Positions 8,613 to 17,021 of a stretch of 64,000 nucleotides of DNA are shown here, piece after piece. The notes below the pieces were generated by a model, which made no database searches, had not been told where the DNA came from, and saw only the letters and a list, made by a program, of their open reading frames with translations. The first letter of the stretch is position 1, and the number at the start of each line of letters is the position of its first letter. A program made the translations under genes and the position numbers. The stretch comes from Aurantibacter crassamenti (GTDB lineage: Bacteria > Bacteroidota > Bacteroidia > Flavobacteriales > Flavobacteriaceae): contig NZ_JAFBGM010000002.1 of NCBI RefSeq assembly GCF_016811105.1, forward strand, positions 744,001-808,000, written 5' to 3'.

Positions 8613-9089
8613 ATGAAATACGGTAGCCTAGTATTAGAAAAAAGGGATTTTGTTATGATAAAGCGGTATGAACATCTGAATCATTTTATAGAAGATTACA
8701 CTCATAAAGATCTACTTGAAACTTTAGATGAAAATATGTCAAATGCCTTAATTTTTAATTTGGAAGATATGCCTGACGACATAATTAGAATGTATTCTAC
8801 AGTAACTGTTTCTGGTCCATCGGACTGGAGTGATACTTTTCAAGTGGTTCTTCCATTTGAAAATGATGATGACAATAATAAAATTTCGGTACAAAGTAAG
8901 TTAGGGGCTTCAGTCATTGGACTTTCTGAAGGAGACACTATCAAACATGGAATTCCTGGAGATTTTGTGGTTTTAAAGATTGAAAAAGTGTTACACAGTG
9001 AAGACCAAATTAAAGAGGATATTCCTGAGGCTGTTTTCAAAAAAGTGCTGCCAAAACAATATAAAAATTTATTAACTCTAAATATATAA
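8613..9089 (+). CDS. GreA/GreB C-terminal-domain-like protein (paralogue 1)
   Basis: This 158-residue protein resembles the FKBP-like C-terminal domain of transcript-cleavage factors GreA/GreB and the Rnk regulator. A short helical N-terminus (about 1-50) is followed by a beta-rich domain with IRMYSTVTVSG, KISVQSKLGASVIGLSEGD and a final strand LKIEKV. The long antiparallel coiled coil that GreA inserts into the polymerase channel is missing. The homologue at 9750 has the same length and layout. It should bind RNA polymerase or regulate a partner, but transcript cleavage is unlikely without the acidic tip. It is expressed from the sigma-54 promoter just upstream and is followed two bases later by a small exported-protein gene. 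Confidence 0.7.
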   Translation: MKYGSLVLEKRDFVMIKRYEHLNHFIEDYTHKDLLETLDENMSNALIFNLEDMPDDIIRMYSTVTVSGPSDWSDTFQVVLPFENDDDNNKISVQSKLGASVIGLSEGDTIKHGIPGDFVVLKIEKVLHSEDQIKEDIPEAVFKKVLPKQYKNLLTLNI

Positions 9090-9091
9090 CT

Positions 9092-9457
9092 ATGATTAAA
9101 TACGCAATTACTATTTTATTCTCAATGGGAATGTTATTTACGCAAGATGCCTTGAATCAAAAACCTGCTGATGAAGTACGTGTTGGAGATGTATTTAAAA
9201 TTGGTAGTCCGCAAACCCAAACATTTAAACACATAAATTTTCCACGTGCCAATTTCATCATCAAACGAGGGGGCATCGCTAATTACAAATCAGTTACCGG
9301 CAACTTAGTTGAAGTAACAGCTATCAAAGAAAAAAAGGACGGCACTACTGAGGTTACATTAAAACGTAAAGATGGCAGTCGCTTTTTTGGTAGTCATACG
9401 GCTGTTGAGGCTGATATTTATGAAGCTGTAAATTCGGGGGAATTACACGCTAAATAA
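9092..9457 (+). CDS. Small protein of unknown function with N-terminal export signal
   Basis: The 121-residue product starts two bases after the Gre-like gene, so the two are one transcript. Residues 1-18 are hydrophobic (ITILFSMGMLF) and look like a signal peptide or anchor. The rest is a compact basic beta-rich domain with VGDVFKIGSP, ANFIIKRGGIANYKS and a KEKKDGTTEVTLKRKDG hairpin. I do not recognise the family with confidence. Co-transcription with a cytoplasmic Gre-like factor under sigma-54 control is unusual for an exported protein. Confidence 0.6.
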   Translation: MIKYAITILFSMGMLFTQDALNQKPADEVRVGDVFKIGSPQTQTFKHINFPRANFIIKRGGIANYKSVTGNLVEVTAIKEKKDGTTEVTLKRKDGSRFFGSHTAVEADIYEAVNSGELHAK

Positions 9458-9476
9458 AAACTCGGCTTTTTGAGTT

Positions 9477-9543
9477 ACCTACCTGTCTAACTATCGCAAT
9501 TCTAGTTCGTTCAAATAAATGAAATAGTTCAGGTAGGTTTTCT
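9477..9543 (+). terminator. Long imperfect hairpin, probable terminator
   Basis: ACCTACCTG at 9477-9485 plus AACTAT at 9489-9494 pair with ATAGTT at 9524-9529 plus CAGGTAGGT at 9530-9538, with a three-base bulge on the left arm and a 29-base internal loop. The second arm runs into a T-rich stretch. It closes the two-gene unit 8613-9457. The rest of the interval to 9749 shows no gene. Confidence 0.55.
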
Positions 9544-9749
9544 CTAATTAATTATAAAAATTTATTGTGTTAAAGTCATTCACAGTATAAAAACACAATT
9601 GACCTAAGAAAGGAATAGCATATATCGCATCTTCTCTTTTGAATAAAATGCTTCACTAGGTCATAGCATAGTAAAAAGTTGCATTTATTATTTGTTTGTT
9701 CAATTAAACACTTGTGTGTAATTGAAGTGTCCACATAAATAAAAGAATT

Positions 9750-10169
9750 ATGAAATACGAAAATTTAGTTATAGAGAAAAAAGAATATGTTCTCTTAAAA
9801 CGAATGATGAATCTTTCTGGTTACTATAAGGATAATACATTGCGCAAATCAGTTGAAAAATTGGTTGGTGAAATGGAGTTTGCTAAGATATATGATGAAA
9901 TTGAAATGCCCAATGACGTCATTCGATTCAATACCAATATTACCATAGTTTCAGATAATGGATGGCAAAAAGAATTCAAATTAGTAATGCCAACTGATAG
10001 TGATATAAAAAATAATAAAATATCAATTCTTACACCTATGGGCGCTGCTGTAATAGGCTATAGTGAAGGCGATACTGTTACCTGGGAATTTCCTTCAGGC
10101 GAACAAAAATTGACCATAAAAAAGGTGAGTCAAGAGAACGAGCATATAGATTTAAACATGGTATTATGA
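9750..10169 (+). CDS. GreA/GreB C-terminal-domain-like protein (paralogue 2)
   Basis: The 139-residue protein is a clear paralogue of the product at 8613. Both open with MKY..LV.EK..., share a MP.D.IR.....T segment and an NNKIS......GA.VIG.SEGDT block, and end with a strand of the type L.IKKV. As in its sister, the coiled-coil arm of true GreA is absent. Its stop codon overlaps the start of the next gene by four bases, so the two products are made together. Its promoter was not found; no -24/-12 element with correct spacing is visible in 9540-9749. Confidence 0.7.
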   Translation: MKYENLVIEKKEYVLLKRMMNLSGYYKDNTLRKSVEKLVGEMEFAKIYDEIEMPNDVIRFNTNITIVSDNGWQKEFKLVMPTDSDIKNNKISILTPMGAAVIGYSEGDTVTWEFPSGEQKLTIKKVSQENEHIDLNMVL

Positions 10170-10558
10170 ATGCATCAAAACCATTCTTTTCAGATGAAAT
10201 AGATAGTAGAATTATGATTAAAAAAGATAAAGCTGAAATAGATAATTGGACTAATGATTTGGAATATATAAATGAAGAGCTTGAGTATCTTTTAGATATT
10301 GAAGACCGCATGTTAAATAATTCTGAGCTATATCAACAATTACATTCAATGCGCAGGGATAATACTTTGAGACTCGGATCATTGTATCGGTATGAAGGCT
10401 CCATGAAAAATGCTCTTGAATGTGACACTGTGCATTGTGACACATACTACCTAAACAATCATGAAAAAAATCGGAGCTCGTATCTAGAACATTTAAAAAA
10501 ATACAGAAACATTAAATCAAAAGTACTTTCTAATATTTTATTGCATGCTACAAGATAA
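10166..10558 (+). CDS. Helical protein coupled to Gre-like paralogue 2
   Basis: This 130-residue protein has no signal peptide and is mostly charged helix: an acidic stretch around residues 28-50 (NDLEYINEELEYLLDIEDRM) and a basic C-terminus (LEHLKKYRNIKSKVL). Two cysteines lie close together (residues 88 and 93). I do not recognise the family. Because its start sits inside the stop of the Gre-like gene (ATGA), co-translation suggests the two proteins interact. A helical hairpin with an acidic turn could stand in for the missing GreA arm, but this is a hypothesis only. Confidence 0.55.
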   Translation: MNASKPFFSDEIDSRIMIKKDKAEIDNWTNDLEYINEELEYLLDIEDRMLNNSELYQQLHSMRRDNTLRLGSLYRYEGSMKNALECDTVHCDTYYLNNHEKNRSSYLEHLKKYRNIKSKVLSNILLHATR

Positions 10559-10626
10559 TTCATAATGATATAAAACTTAGACTTAAAAAAAGGTCTCATG
10601 TTTTATGTTTTAAAACACAAAACATC

Positions 10627-11469
10627 ATGGGAAAAAAGATTCTATTACCTACCGATTTTTCAAAAAGTTCATGGAACGCCATACAATATGCTATAAAACT
10701 TTTTGAAGGGCGTGATTGTGATTTTTACATTTTAAATACTTACATGAAAGACACGCATGGCCTAAATAGTTACACTCTATTAGACCCCGATGAAGCATTT
10801 AATAAATTATCAGAAAAACGATCAAAAAGTAACCTAGGTGACATCTTAATAAAATTATCATTATTAGATACAGAAAACAACCATCGCTTTCATGTTTTAT
10901 CGAGGTCCGTACCATTAGTAGAAACGATTAAAAACCTAGTAAATACTATGAAGATAGACATGATTGTTATGGGTGCCAAAGGGTTTAATGACAAAGAAGG
11001 TAAATATGGCAAAAATACTTTAGATGTTATTGAAAATATTAGAAAATGTCCGATAATGGTCGTTCCTAAAAATGTAACCTTAGAACGGTTAAAAGAAATT
11101 GTTTTAGCCACCAATTTCAATGTTGATTTTAATGAATGTAAAATCAAATATTTGGTAGAAATAGCCAAAATTAATAATGCTAGTGTGCAAGTTTTAAGCT
11201 TGTCAAATAATAAGAAACAATCAAAACAACAAAAGAAGAATAAGTCGCTTTTAAAAGAACACCTAAAAGGTGTTGACTACAGTTTCAACATACTTCACAA
11301 TGTGAAATTGTCGACAGCATTAAGCTGTTTTGTAGACATTAGGCATAGCAATATGATTAGTTATATTAATAAAAAACCTTCGCTATGGGAGCTATTAGGT
11401 TTTGGCAAACGAAATCTAGGCAAGTTAGGTTATTTTAAAGATGTGCCCGTTTTGGCTTTACATGAGTAG
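10627..11469 (+). CDS. Tandem universal stress protein
   Basis: The 280-residue cytoplasmic protein has two UspA-like domains. The first (about 1-142) is well preserved: ILLPTDFSKSSWNAIQYA opens it, and MIVMGAKGFND followed by CPIMVVPKN closes it, the ATP-binding arrangement of the family. The second (about 150-280) begins EIVLATNFN and ends VPVLALHE but lacks the GxxG-9x-G[ST] loop, so it is probably a non-binding partner domain. Universal stress proteins promote survival under energy or oxygen stress. Its place after the Gre-like block and before the mechanosensitive channel supports a stress-response neighbourhood. Confidence 0.85.
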   Translation: MGKKILLPTDFSKSSWNAIQYAIKLFEGRDCDFYILNTYMKDTHGLNSYTLLDPDEAFNKLSEKRSKSNLGDILIKLSLLDTENNHRFHVLSRSVPLVETIKNLVNTMKIDMIVMGAKGFNDKEGKYGKNTLDVIENIRKCPIMVVPKNVTLERLKEIVLATNFNVDFNECKIKYLVEIAKINNASVQVLSLSNNKKQSKQQKKNKSLLKEHLKGVDYSFNILHNVKLSTALSCFVDIRHSNMISYINKKPSLWELLGFGKRNLGKLGYFKDVPVLALHE

Positions 11470-11548
11470 AAATGTTAAGGCACATATAATTTTTTAAAAT
11501 TTATGCCATATAACTTCTGTAAATAAACGTTAATACTTTTTCAAGGTG

Positions 11549-11556
11549 TAATTTTG
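11549..11556 (+). promoter_or_regulatory. -7 element of the mechanosensitive channel gene
   Basis: TAATTTTG matches TAnnTTTG exactly and lies 27 bases before the start codon. The -33 element is not obvious. Confidence 0.4.
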
Positions 11557-11582
11557 TAGCCAAACATTGAAGACAAACCATA

Positions 11583-12830
11583 ATGAACAATGGGCTATCC
11601 CGAATACTGTACAATCACCTTTTAGAACTAGGCCTGAGCGAAACCATTTCATCTTACCTTAATTTAATTATTCTTTTGGTTTGCGCTTTGATATTCGCCT
11701 GGCTTTTAGATTTGATTATTTGGAGAGTGCTACGGAATGTAACTTCACGACTAGCACGAAAATCAAAAACAAATTATGACAATTTTCTTGTTGCCAATAA
11801 GGTTCCACGCTATATAGCGCACACTATTCCTTTATTCTTGCTATTTGAATTTGTTCCCTTTGCATTTATCGGTTTTGAATACGGAGGCAATATAGCTTTG
11901 AAAATACTACGAATTCTGATTGTAGTATTGACTCTTTTTGTGGTTAAAAGTATATTCAGGAGTACTAACGATTACCTAAAAACTAAACCAAGGTTTCGTG
12001 ATAAACCTATGGATAGCTATATTCAGGTATTCATGATTTTTGCATGGGCGCTTGGTATACTAACCATATTCGCCATAATTACCGATGTATATATTTGGAA
12101 ATTTTTCACGGCTCTTGGTGCAGGTTCTGCTGTTATCTTATTATTATTTAAAGATTCAATACTTGGTCTTGTTGCCAGTATACAGGTCAGCATAAATGAT
12201 ATGGTTCGCATTGGCGACTGGATTACTTTTGAAAAATACGGAGCAGATGGTGATGTAAGTGAGATCACTCTTGCTACAGTAAAAGTGCAGAATTTTGATA
12301 TGACAATTACCACCATACCCACCTATGCTTTGATTTCAGATTCTTTTAAAAACTGGCGGGGCATGCAAGATTCTGGCGGAAGACGTATCAAACGTGCTTT
12401 AATCATCAGTCAAAAAAGCATTCGTTTTTTAACAGATGATGCTATGAAATCTTTACAAAAAATAGAACTAATTCAACCTTATCTTATTTCTAAAAACGAA
12501 CAGATTACCTCTTATAATACTACAAACGAAATAAATAAAGAACTGCCAATAAATGGCAGAAACTTGACTAATATTGGTGTTTTTAGAAAATATGTGAATG
12601 ATTATCTACAAAATCATTCTGCGGTAAATAAGAATATGACATTAATGGTGCGCCAATTAGCGCCAACTGCACAGGGTATTCCATTAGAAATTTATGCCTT
12701 TAGCAGTGATAAACGATGGGAGAATTATGAATATGTAATGGCCGACATTTTTGATCATCTTTTGGCTGCACTCCCCTATTTTGAGCTTGAAGTTTATGAA
12801 CTGCCAGCTTCTTTTCAACTAAATACGTAA
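11583..12830 (+). CDS. MscS-family mechanosensitive ion channel
   Basis: The 415-residue inner-membrane protein has four to five hydrophobic segments in its first 200 residues. The pore-lining helix region (ALGAGSAVILLLFKDSILG, about 178-197) is followed by the MscS beta domain (NDMVRIGDWITFEKYGADG and TTIPTYALISDSFKNW). A cytoplasmic domain of about 170 residues completes it. The length and the long insert after the beta domain resemble the YbdG/MscM-like branch. Channels of this type release solutes on hypo-osmotic shock. The gene stands alone, with its own -7 element. Confidence 0.9.
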   Translation: MNNGLSRILYNHLLELGLSETISSYLNLIILLVCALIFAWLLDLIIWRVLRNVTSRLARKSKTNYDNFLVANKVPRYIAHTIPLFLLFEFVPFAFIGFEYGGNIALKILRILIVVLTLFVVKSIFRSTNDYLKTKPRFRDKPMDSYIQVFMIFAWALGILTIFAIITDVYIWKFFTALGAGSAVILLLFKDSILGLVASIQVSINDMVRIGDWITFEKYGADGDVSEITLATVKVQNFDMTITTIPTYALISDSFKNWRGMQDSGGRRIKRALIISQKSIRFLTDDAMKSLQKIELIQPYLISKNEQITSYNTTNEINKELPINGRNLTNIGVFRKYVNDYLQNHSAVNKNMTLMVRQLAPTAQGIPLEIYAFSSDKRWENYEYVMADIFDHLLAALPYFELEVYELPASFQLNT

Positions 12831-12912
12831 ACGCAGAACATTCAATCATTGCAGTTGCTGAAGAAAAATAAATTCGTTTGTGAAATTTAAATAATTCGAT
12901 TGTTCAGTTTTT

Positions 12913-13626
12913 CTATTGAGAAGAATTTTGATATGGTGTACGAATTAACTTGTTGTGCAGTGATTTCAACTTCTTAGCCGAATAACCTAGTTTAAATAAT
13001 GTTACTAATAACAGGTTTGATAAATTAACACGCAAGTACGAATTGCATTGGTATTTACGTGATGAAACTATCAAGTCATTTTTAATGATTTTAAATCGTA
13101 CTTCACTTTTTTTCATCCGTTCAAAGAATTCAAAATCTTCCATTACCACCTGACTTTCATCAAAACCACCCAAGCTATTAAATACGGTCTTCTTTATAAA
13201 AAGACATTGATCACCACCACCAGTGAAAATACTTTCTTTAGCTGTAAACGAAGCATTGATTTTTAATAAAAAGCTCTCATTATCAAATCGGTATGAAAAA
13301 AATCCAGCTTCATAACCATCATTTAAAGTTGTACGAATATCATTTAAAAAAGAGGTTGGTGGTATGACGTCAGCATGAAGAAAAACCAAAACATCTCCTT
13401 TTGAAAGCTCTGCTGCTTTATTCATCTGTACCGCCCTACCCTTTTCTATACATTTAAAATAACTAACCGCATCATGTTTCAAAATAGTTGCAGAATTATC
13501 TGAATTTTCTGAAGACAAAGCCACAATAACTTCAACAGTATTACCTTCAGTTAGCATTACCAAATGTGGTAAAAGACTTTGCAGGTTTTTTTGTTCGTTA
13601 TGAGCGGGGATTATTATTGATATCAT
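12913..13626 (-). CDS. TIGR04283-type family 2 glycosyltransferase
   Basis: The 237-residue GT2 enzyme opens with IIIPAHNEQKNLQSLL and carries the nucleotide-sugar binding acidic pair in LVFLHADVIPP (about residue 95). MEDFEFFERMKK near residue 162 holds the catalytic acid. The pattern matches the TIGR04283 glycosyltransferases that in many marine bacteria lie with arsenosugar biosynthesis genes. No ArsS radical-SAM or ArsM methyltransferase is present here, so the arsenic link is by family only. It diverges from the DUF547 gene across 163 bp. No membrane helix is evident. Confidence 0.8.
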   Translation of the reverse strand: MISIIIPAHNEQKNLQSLLPHLVMLTEGNTVEVIVALSSENSDNSATILKHDAVSYFKCIEKGRAVQMNKAAELSKGDVLVFLHADVIPPTSFLNDIRTTLNDGYEAGFFSYRFDNESFLLKINASFTAKESIFTGGGDQCLFIKKTVFNSLGGFDESQVVMEDFEFFERMKKSEVRFKIIKNDLIVSSRKYQCNSYLRVNLSNLLLVTLFKLGYSAKKLKSLHNKLIRTPYQNSSQ

Positions 13627-13789
13627 TTAAATAGCCAGTGTACAATGGTTTATATTAAACAGCAATACTATGTTAATACATCTACGTAATTTTTCAAGAA
13701 AGGTTTTCTAATAATTACGACCAAACCTTTACTTACTTTTTTCGTAAGTAACTATAATACGTTTTTAATTTACATTCAAGAAATCAATC

Positions 13790-14563
13790 ATGCGAAAAAT
13801 TAAGCTTGCTCTACTTTTCACACTAATATTTTTGGGCGCTGCGCAAGCACAAACCAACAATACAGATAGTGCTGACTTAAATTCACTTGCTATAGAATTT
13901 CTTACAAACATTAAAAATGGAAATGACACAAATGACCTTAGGGCAAAACTTTATGCCCTTTCATTAGAAGATTTAGAGCAAGGTTTAAAAACTGATGCAG
14001 AAAAGCTGGCCTTTTGGATTAATATTTACAATGGTTATATACAGGTAATTCTTTCTGAACACCCTGAAAAATATGATAATAGAAGTGAATTTTTTAAAGC
14101 CGATCAAATTCCGATTGCCGGTAGATTGATTGCCTTTTCGAAAATAGAGCATGGCATCATCAGAAAATCTCAATGGGAATTAGGACTTGGAAAAATAAGA
14201 AAATGGTTTCCGAATAAGTTTGAACGAAAATTAAGAGTAGACAATCGCGATTATCGTATTCATTTCGCCTTGAATTGCGGCGCTAAAGATTGTCCGCCAG
14301 TCGCTATTTATGATGCCAAACGTTTGGAGGAACAATTGAGTAAAGGCACTGAAATGTATTTGAAAAAAACATCAGAATACAGCAAAGAAAAAAATGAAGT
14401 AGCTGTAACCTCCTTATTCAGTTGGTTTCGTGGTGATTTTGGCTCAAAAAAAGGTGTGAAAAACATTCTGAAAGAGTTAGAAATAATACAGAATACAGAT
14501 GTAAATGTTACCTATAAGAATTACGATTGGACGCTTGATCTTGACAATTGGATTGAGCTCTAA
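13790..14563 (+). CDS. Exported DUF547 protein
   Basis: The 257-residue protein has a signal peptide (residues 1-20, ending AQA) and a DUF547 domain with the signature LAFWINIYNGYIQ (about 85-97). The conserved RDYRIHFALNCGAKDCPP stretch (about 163-180) has a pair of cysteines. DUF547 proteins are related to the papain-like fold, but no activity is proven. The RND/MMPL exporter gene follows after 117 bases with its own promoter, and the TIGR04283 glycosyltransferase is divergent; DUF547 and TIGR04283 proteins often co-occur in marine genomes. Confidence 0.85.
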   Translation: MRKIKLALLFTLIFLGAAQAQTNNTDSADLNSLAIEFLTNIKNGNDTNDLRAKLYALSLEDLEQGLKTDAEKLAFWINIYNGYIQVILSEHPEKYDNRSEFFKADQIPIAGRLIAFSKIEHGIIRKSQWELGLGKIRKWFPNKFERKLRVDNRDYRIHFALNCGAKDCPPVAIYDAKRLEEQLSKGTEMYLKKTSEYSKEKNEVAVTSLFSWFRGDFGSKKGVKNILKELEIIQNTDVNVTYKNYDWTLDLDNWIEL

Positions 14564-14607
14564 AAATAATGCCCCTTCCACAAATAAATATATAGATAAG
14601 GCACAAT

Positions 14608-14641
14608 TTTGCGTGAATTAAATTACCCAGTAGTATCTTTG
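14608..14641 (+). promoter_or_regulatory. Bacteroidota-type promoter of the RND/MMPL exporter
   Basis: TTTG at 14608-14611 and an exact TAnnTTTG element (TATCTTTG, 14634-14641) lie 26 bases apart at their starts, about 40 bases before the start codon. Confidence 0.5.
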
Positions 14642-14680
14642 TTTCAAATCACAACGGTTTTATAGCGTAACTACATTTCT

Positions 14681-16921
14681 ATGCGAAAAATATTGGCGTT
14701 CAAAAGAACCATTCTTGCCATTTTTTTGGTGCTCGCAATTGGCTCAGGTTTTCTCTTACCCAATCTTAAATTCTCTTTTGATTTTAGTCAATTTTTCCCT
14801 GAAGGGGATGAAGATCTTATTTTTTACCAAGAGTTTATAAAAGAATTTGGTGTTGATGATAGTTTCCTTTTGGTAGCCGTTGAAAATGAAGGTTCTGTTT
14901 TTGAAAAAGATTTCCTCTCCAGATTCAATGATCTAACTCAAGCTTCAAAAAACATACCATATGTAATTGAAAATCAATCATTAACAACTTTATCCTATCC
15001 TTTAAAAACAGCTTTCGGATATACTAAACTACCCATCATACGGCTAAATGATTCAACTAAATATGCTGCCGATTGGGAAAAAATTCAAGAAGATGACCTA
15101 TTTGTAAATACTTTGATTGATGAAGAAAAAAGTTCTTTGGTACTCTCACTTGAAACTATTGACAAACTAGATTATGCTCAAAGCATTGAACTACTCACCT
15201 CACTACGTCAACTCTTAAAAGAACATGGTTTTGAAGAATATCACTTACTAGGTCGAGCATACTTTTATGAGGCTCTTATTGCTATGCAAAAAGAGGAGTT
15301 AATTAAAACGAGTATTGCCGCAACGCTTCTTGTGTTATTCATACTTTTCTTGGTATATCGGCGTACGTTAGTCGTTACAATCACCATGATATCAATAATT
15401 CTTGCATTAGTTTTATTTTTGGGTCTGCTCTCGCTACTCGGTAAAGAATTAAATAGTCTTGCATCTTTTTACCCTATTCTAATTTTAATTGTCGGCACAT
15501 CTGATGTCATTCATATTTTAGACGATTATTTATCCAAACTACGAAACTGTCTTGAGAAACATGATGCCATGCTTCGCACACTCAAAGAAGTAGGTATTTC
15601 AACGCTACTCACTTCTGTAACAACAGCCATTGGCTTTGCCTCGCTCTTAACATCAAAATCGAGTGTAGTGAGCGGATTTGGAGTCAATTCAGCAATTGGC
15701 GTATTAATCGCTTTTATAACAATTATCTTTTTTACATGTCCACTTCTATTATTAGTCAAAAAAGAAAAGGTATTACCAAAGAATGGTGTTTCTATAAAAT
15801 GGACTACAGGCCTATCACAAGTAAATAATTTCACAAAAAAATATCCGAATAAAATACTTACGTTAAGTGCTGTGTTTACTATAATTTGTATCTGGGGCAT
15901 TACAAAAGTCAATACGAATTATCAAATAAAAGAAAGCCTACCTAAAGGAAGTGCTATTGCCAATGATTTCGACTTTTTTCAAAGCAATTATGGGGGATTT
16001 AGGCCTTTAGAAGTAGCAATAACCACAGAAGGTCAATTTAAGATTACTGACTTTAAAGTAACCCAAGAAATTGAAAAAGTAGCGCAGTATTTAAAATCAG
16101 TAGCCCCAATTAAAAATGTACAATCAGTAAACATATTTTACAAGGGTTTACATAAGGCAAACAATCTTAATAAATCAGAGTTTTTTGTACTGCCTGAAAA
16201 AGCAGAAACTTTTGAAAAATATAAAAATGAAATCAAAAAACTAGCTAGAAAGCCCTTTAGTAAATATGTAAATGCAGAGGAAACAAAATCAAGAATTTCT
16301 GCAAAAGTATTAGATGTAGGTCTTGACACTTTAAATACAGTGTATAAAAAATTCTACGACTTCACGGCAATGAATACAGATACCACCATGGTTAAGTTCA
16401 AATTAACTGGCACAGGAATCTTATTAGATAAAAACGCGTTTTACGTAAAAGACAGTCTCATTCAAGGCCTACTTTTAGGCTTGCTCATTGTTGCATTGCT
16501 AATGGCTTTACTTTTTAAAAATCTGAAATTATTACTGATTTCATTGCTACCGAATATGTTACCACTTTTATTTGCAGCTGCACTTTTAGGATTTTTAGGA
16601 ATACCATTAGAAGCTACTATCTCAGTGGTATTTGCCATTGTATTCGGTATAGCTGTAGATGACACAATACACTTTCTTGGGCGCTATAAAATTGGTATAT
16701 CAAAAGGATTAACGAAAGAGGAAGCCTTAAAAGTCACATTTTTGGAAACCGGACGTGCCTTAGTAATTACAACCTTAATATTATTTTTCGGCTTTTTAGT
16801 GCTCTTAATATCAGTACACACACCAAGTTTCACTATTGGTTTATTAATAAGTGTAACACTATTAACAGCATTAATTATAGACTTATTATTGCTTCCAGTA
16901 TTGATTCGTAAAATGCTATAA
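14681..16921 (+). CDS. RND-superfamily (MMPL-type) exporter
   Basis: The 746-residue inner-membrane protein has the two-fold RND layout: helix 1 near 7-27, a periplasmic loop to about 205, and five helices. A second helix near 385-403, a second loop to about 595 and five final helices follow. The relay motifs LIVGTSDVIHILDDYL (about 270) and VFGIAVDDTIHFLGRY (about 650) carry the aspartates used for proton coupling. At about 750 residues it is of the lipid/hopanoid-exporting MMPL class rather than the 1000-residue AcrB class. The cargo is unknown. A DUF547 gene precedes it. Confidence 0.9.
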   Translation: MRKILAFKRTILAIFLVLAIGSGFLLPNLKFSFDFSQFFPEGDEDLIFYQEFIKEFGVDDSFLLVAVENEGSVFEKDFLSRFNDLTQASKNIPYVIENQSLTTLSYPLKTAFGYTKLPIIRLNDSTKYAADWEKIQEDDLFVNTLIDEEKSSLVLSLETIDKLDYAQSIELLTSLRQLLKEHGFEEYHLLGRAYFYEALIAMQKEELIKTSIAATLLVLFILFLVYRRTLVVTITMISIILALVLFLGLLSLLGKELNSLASFYPILILIVGTSDVIHILDDYLSKLRNCLEKHDAMLRTLKEVGISTLLTSVTTAIGFASLLTSKSSVVSGFGVNSAIGVLIAFITIIFFTCPLLLLVKKEKVLPKNGVSIKWTTGLSQVNNFTKKYPNKILTLSAVFTIICIWGITKVNTNYQIKESLPKGSAIANDFDFFQSNYGGFRPLEVAITTEGQFKITDFKVTQEIEKVAQYLKSVAPIKNVQSVNIFYKGLHKANNLNKSEFFVLPEKAETFEKYKNEIKKLARKPFSKYVNAEETKSRISAKVLDVGLDTLNTVYKKFYDFTAMNTDTTMVKFKLTGTGILLDKNAFYVKDSLIQGLLLGLLIVALLMALLFKNLKLLLISLLPNMLPLLFAAALLGFLGIPLEATISVVFAIVFGIAVDDTIHFLGRYKIGISKGLTKEEALKVTFLETGRALVITTLILFFGFLVLLISVHTPSFTIGLLISVTLLTALIIDLLLLPVLIRKML

Positions 16922-16954
16922 AAAAAGATGTCGTACCCTAACGATACGACATCT
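16921..16954 (-). terminator. Rho-independent terminator of the minus-strand TPR/DUF4331 operon
   Basis: AGATGTCGTA at 16926-16935 and TACGACATCT at 16945-16954 form a ten-base stem around a nine-base loop. On the minus strand the stem is followed by six T. It ends transcription coming from 17022 and abuts the stop codon of the plus-strand exporter. Confidence 0.85.
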
Positions 16955-17021
16955 ACAAAAATCAACCTAACCTAAAAAAACTGGAATTACAATAAAATAC
17001 TGTGGGGGAATTTTACACTGG

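Noticed and set aside
9610-9690. Second sigma-54 promoter before Gre-like paralogue 2
   Set aside because: TTGCA is present at 9679-9683, but no GG lies at the required distance, and GG at 9612-9613 is 13 bases from the next suitable GC.
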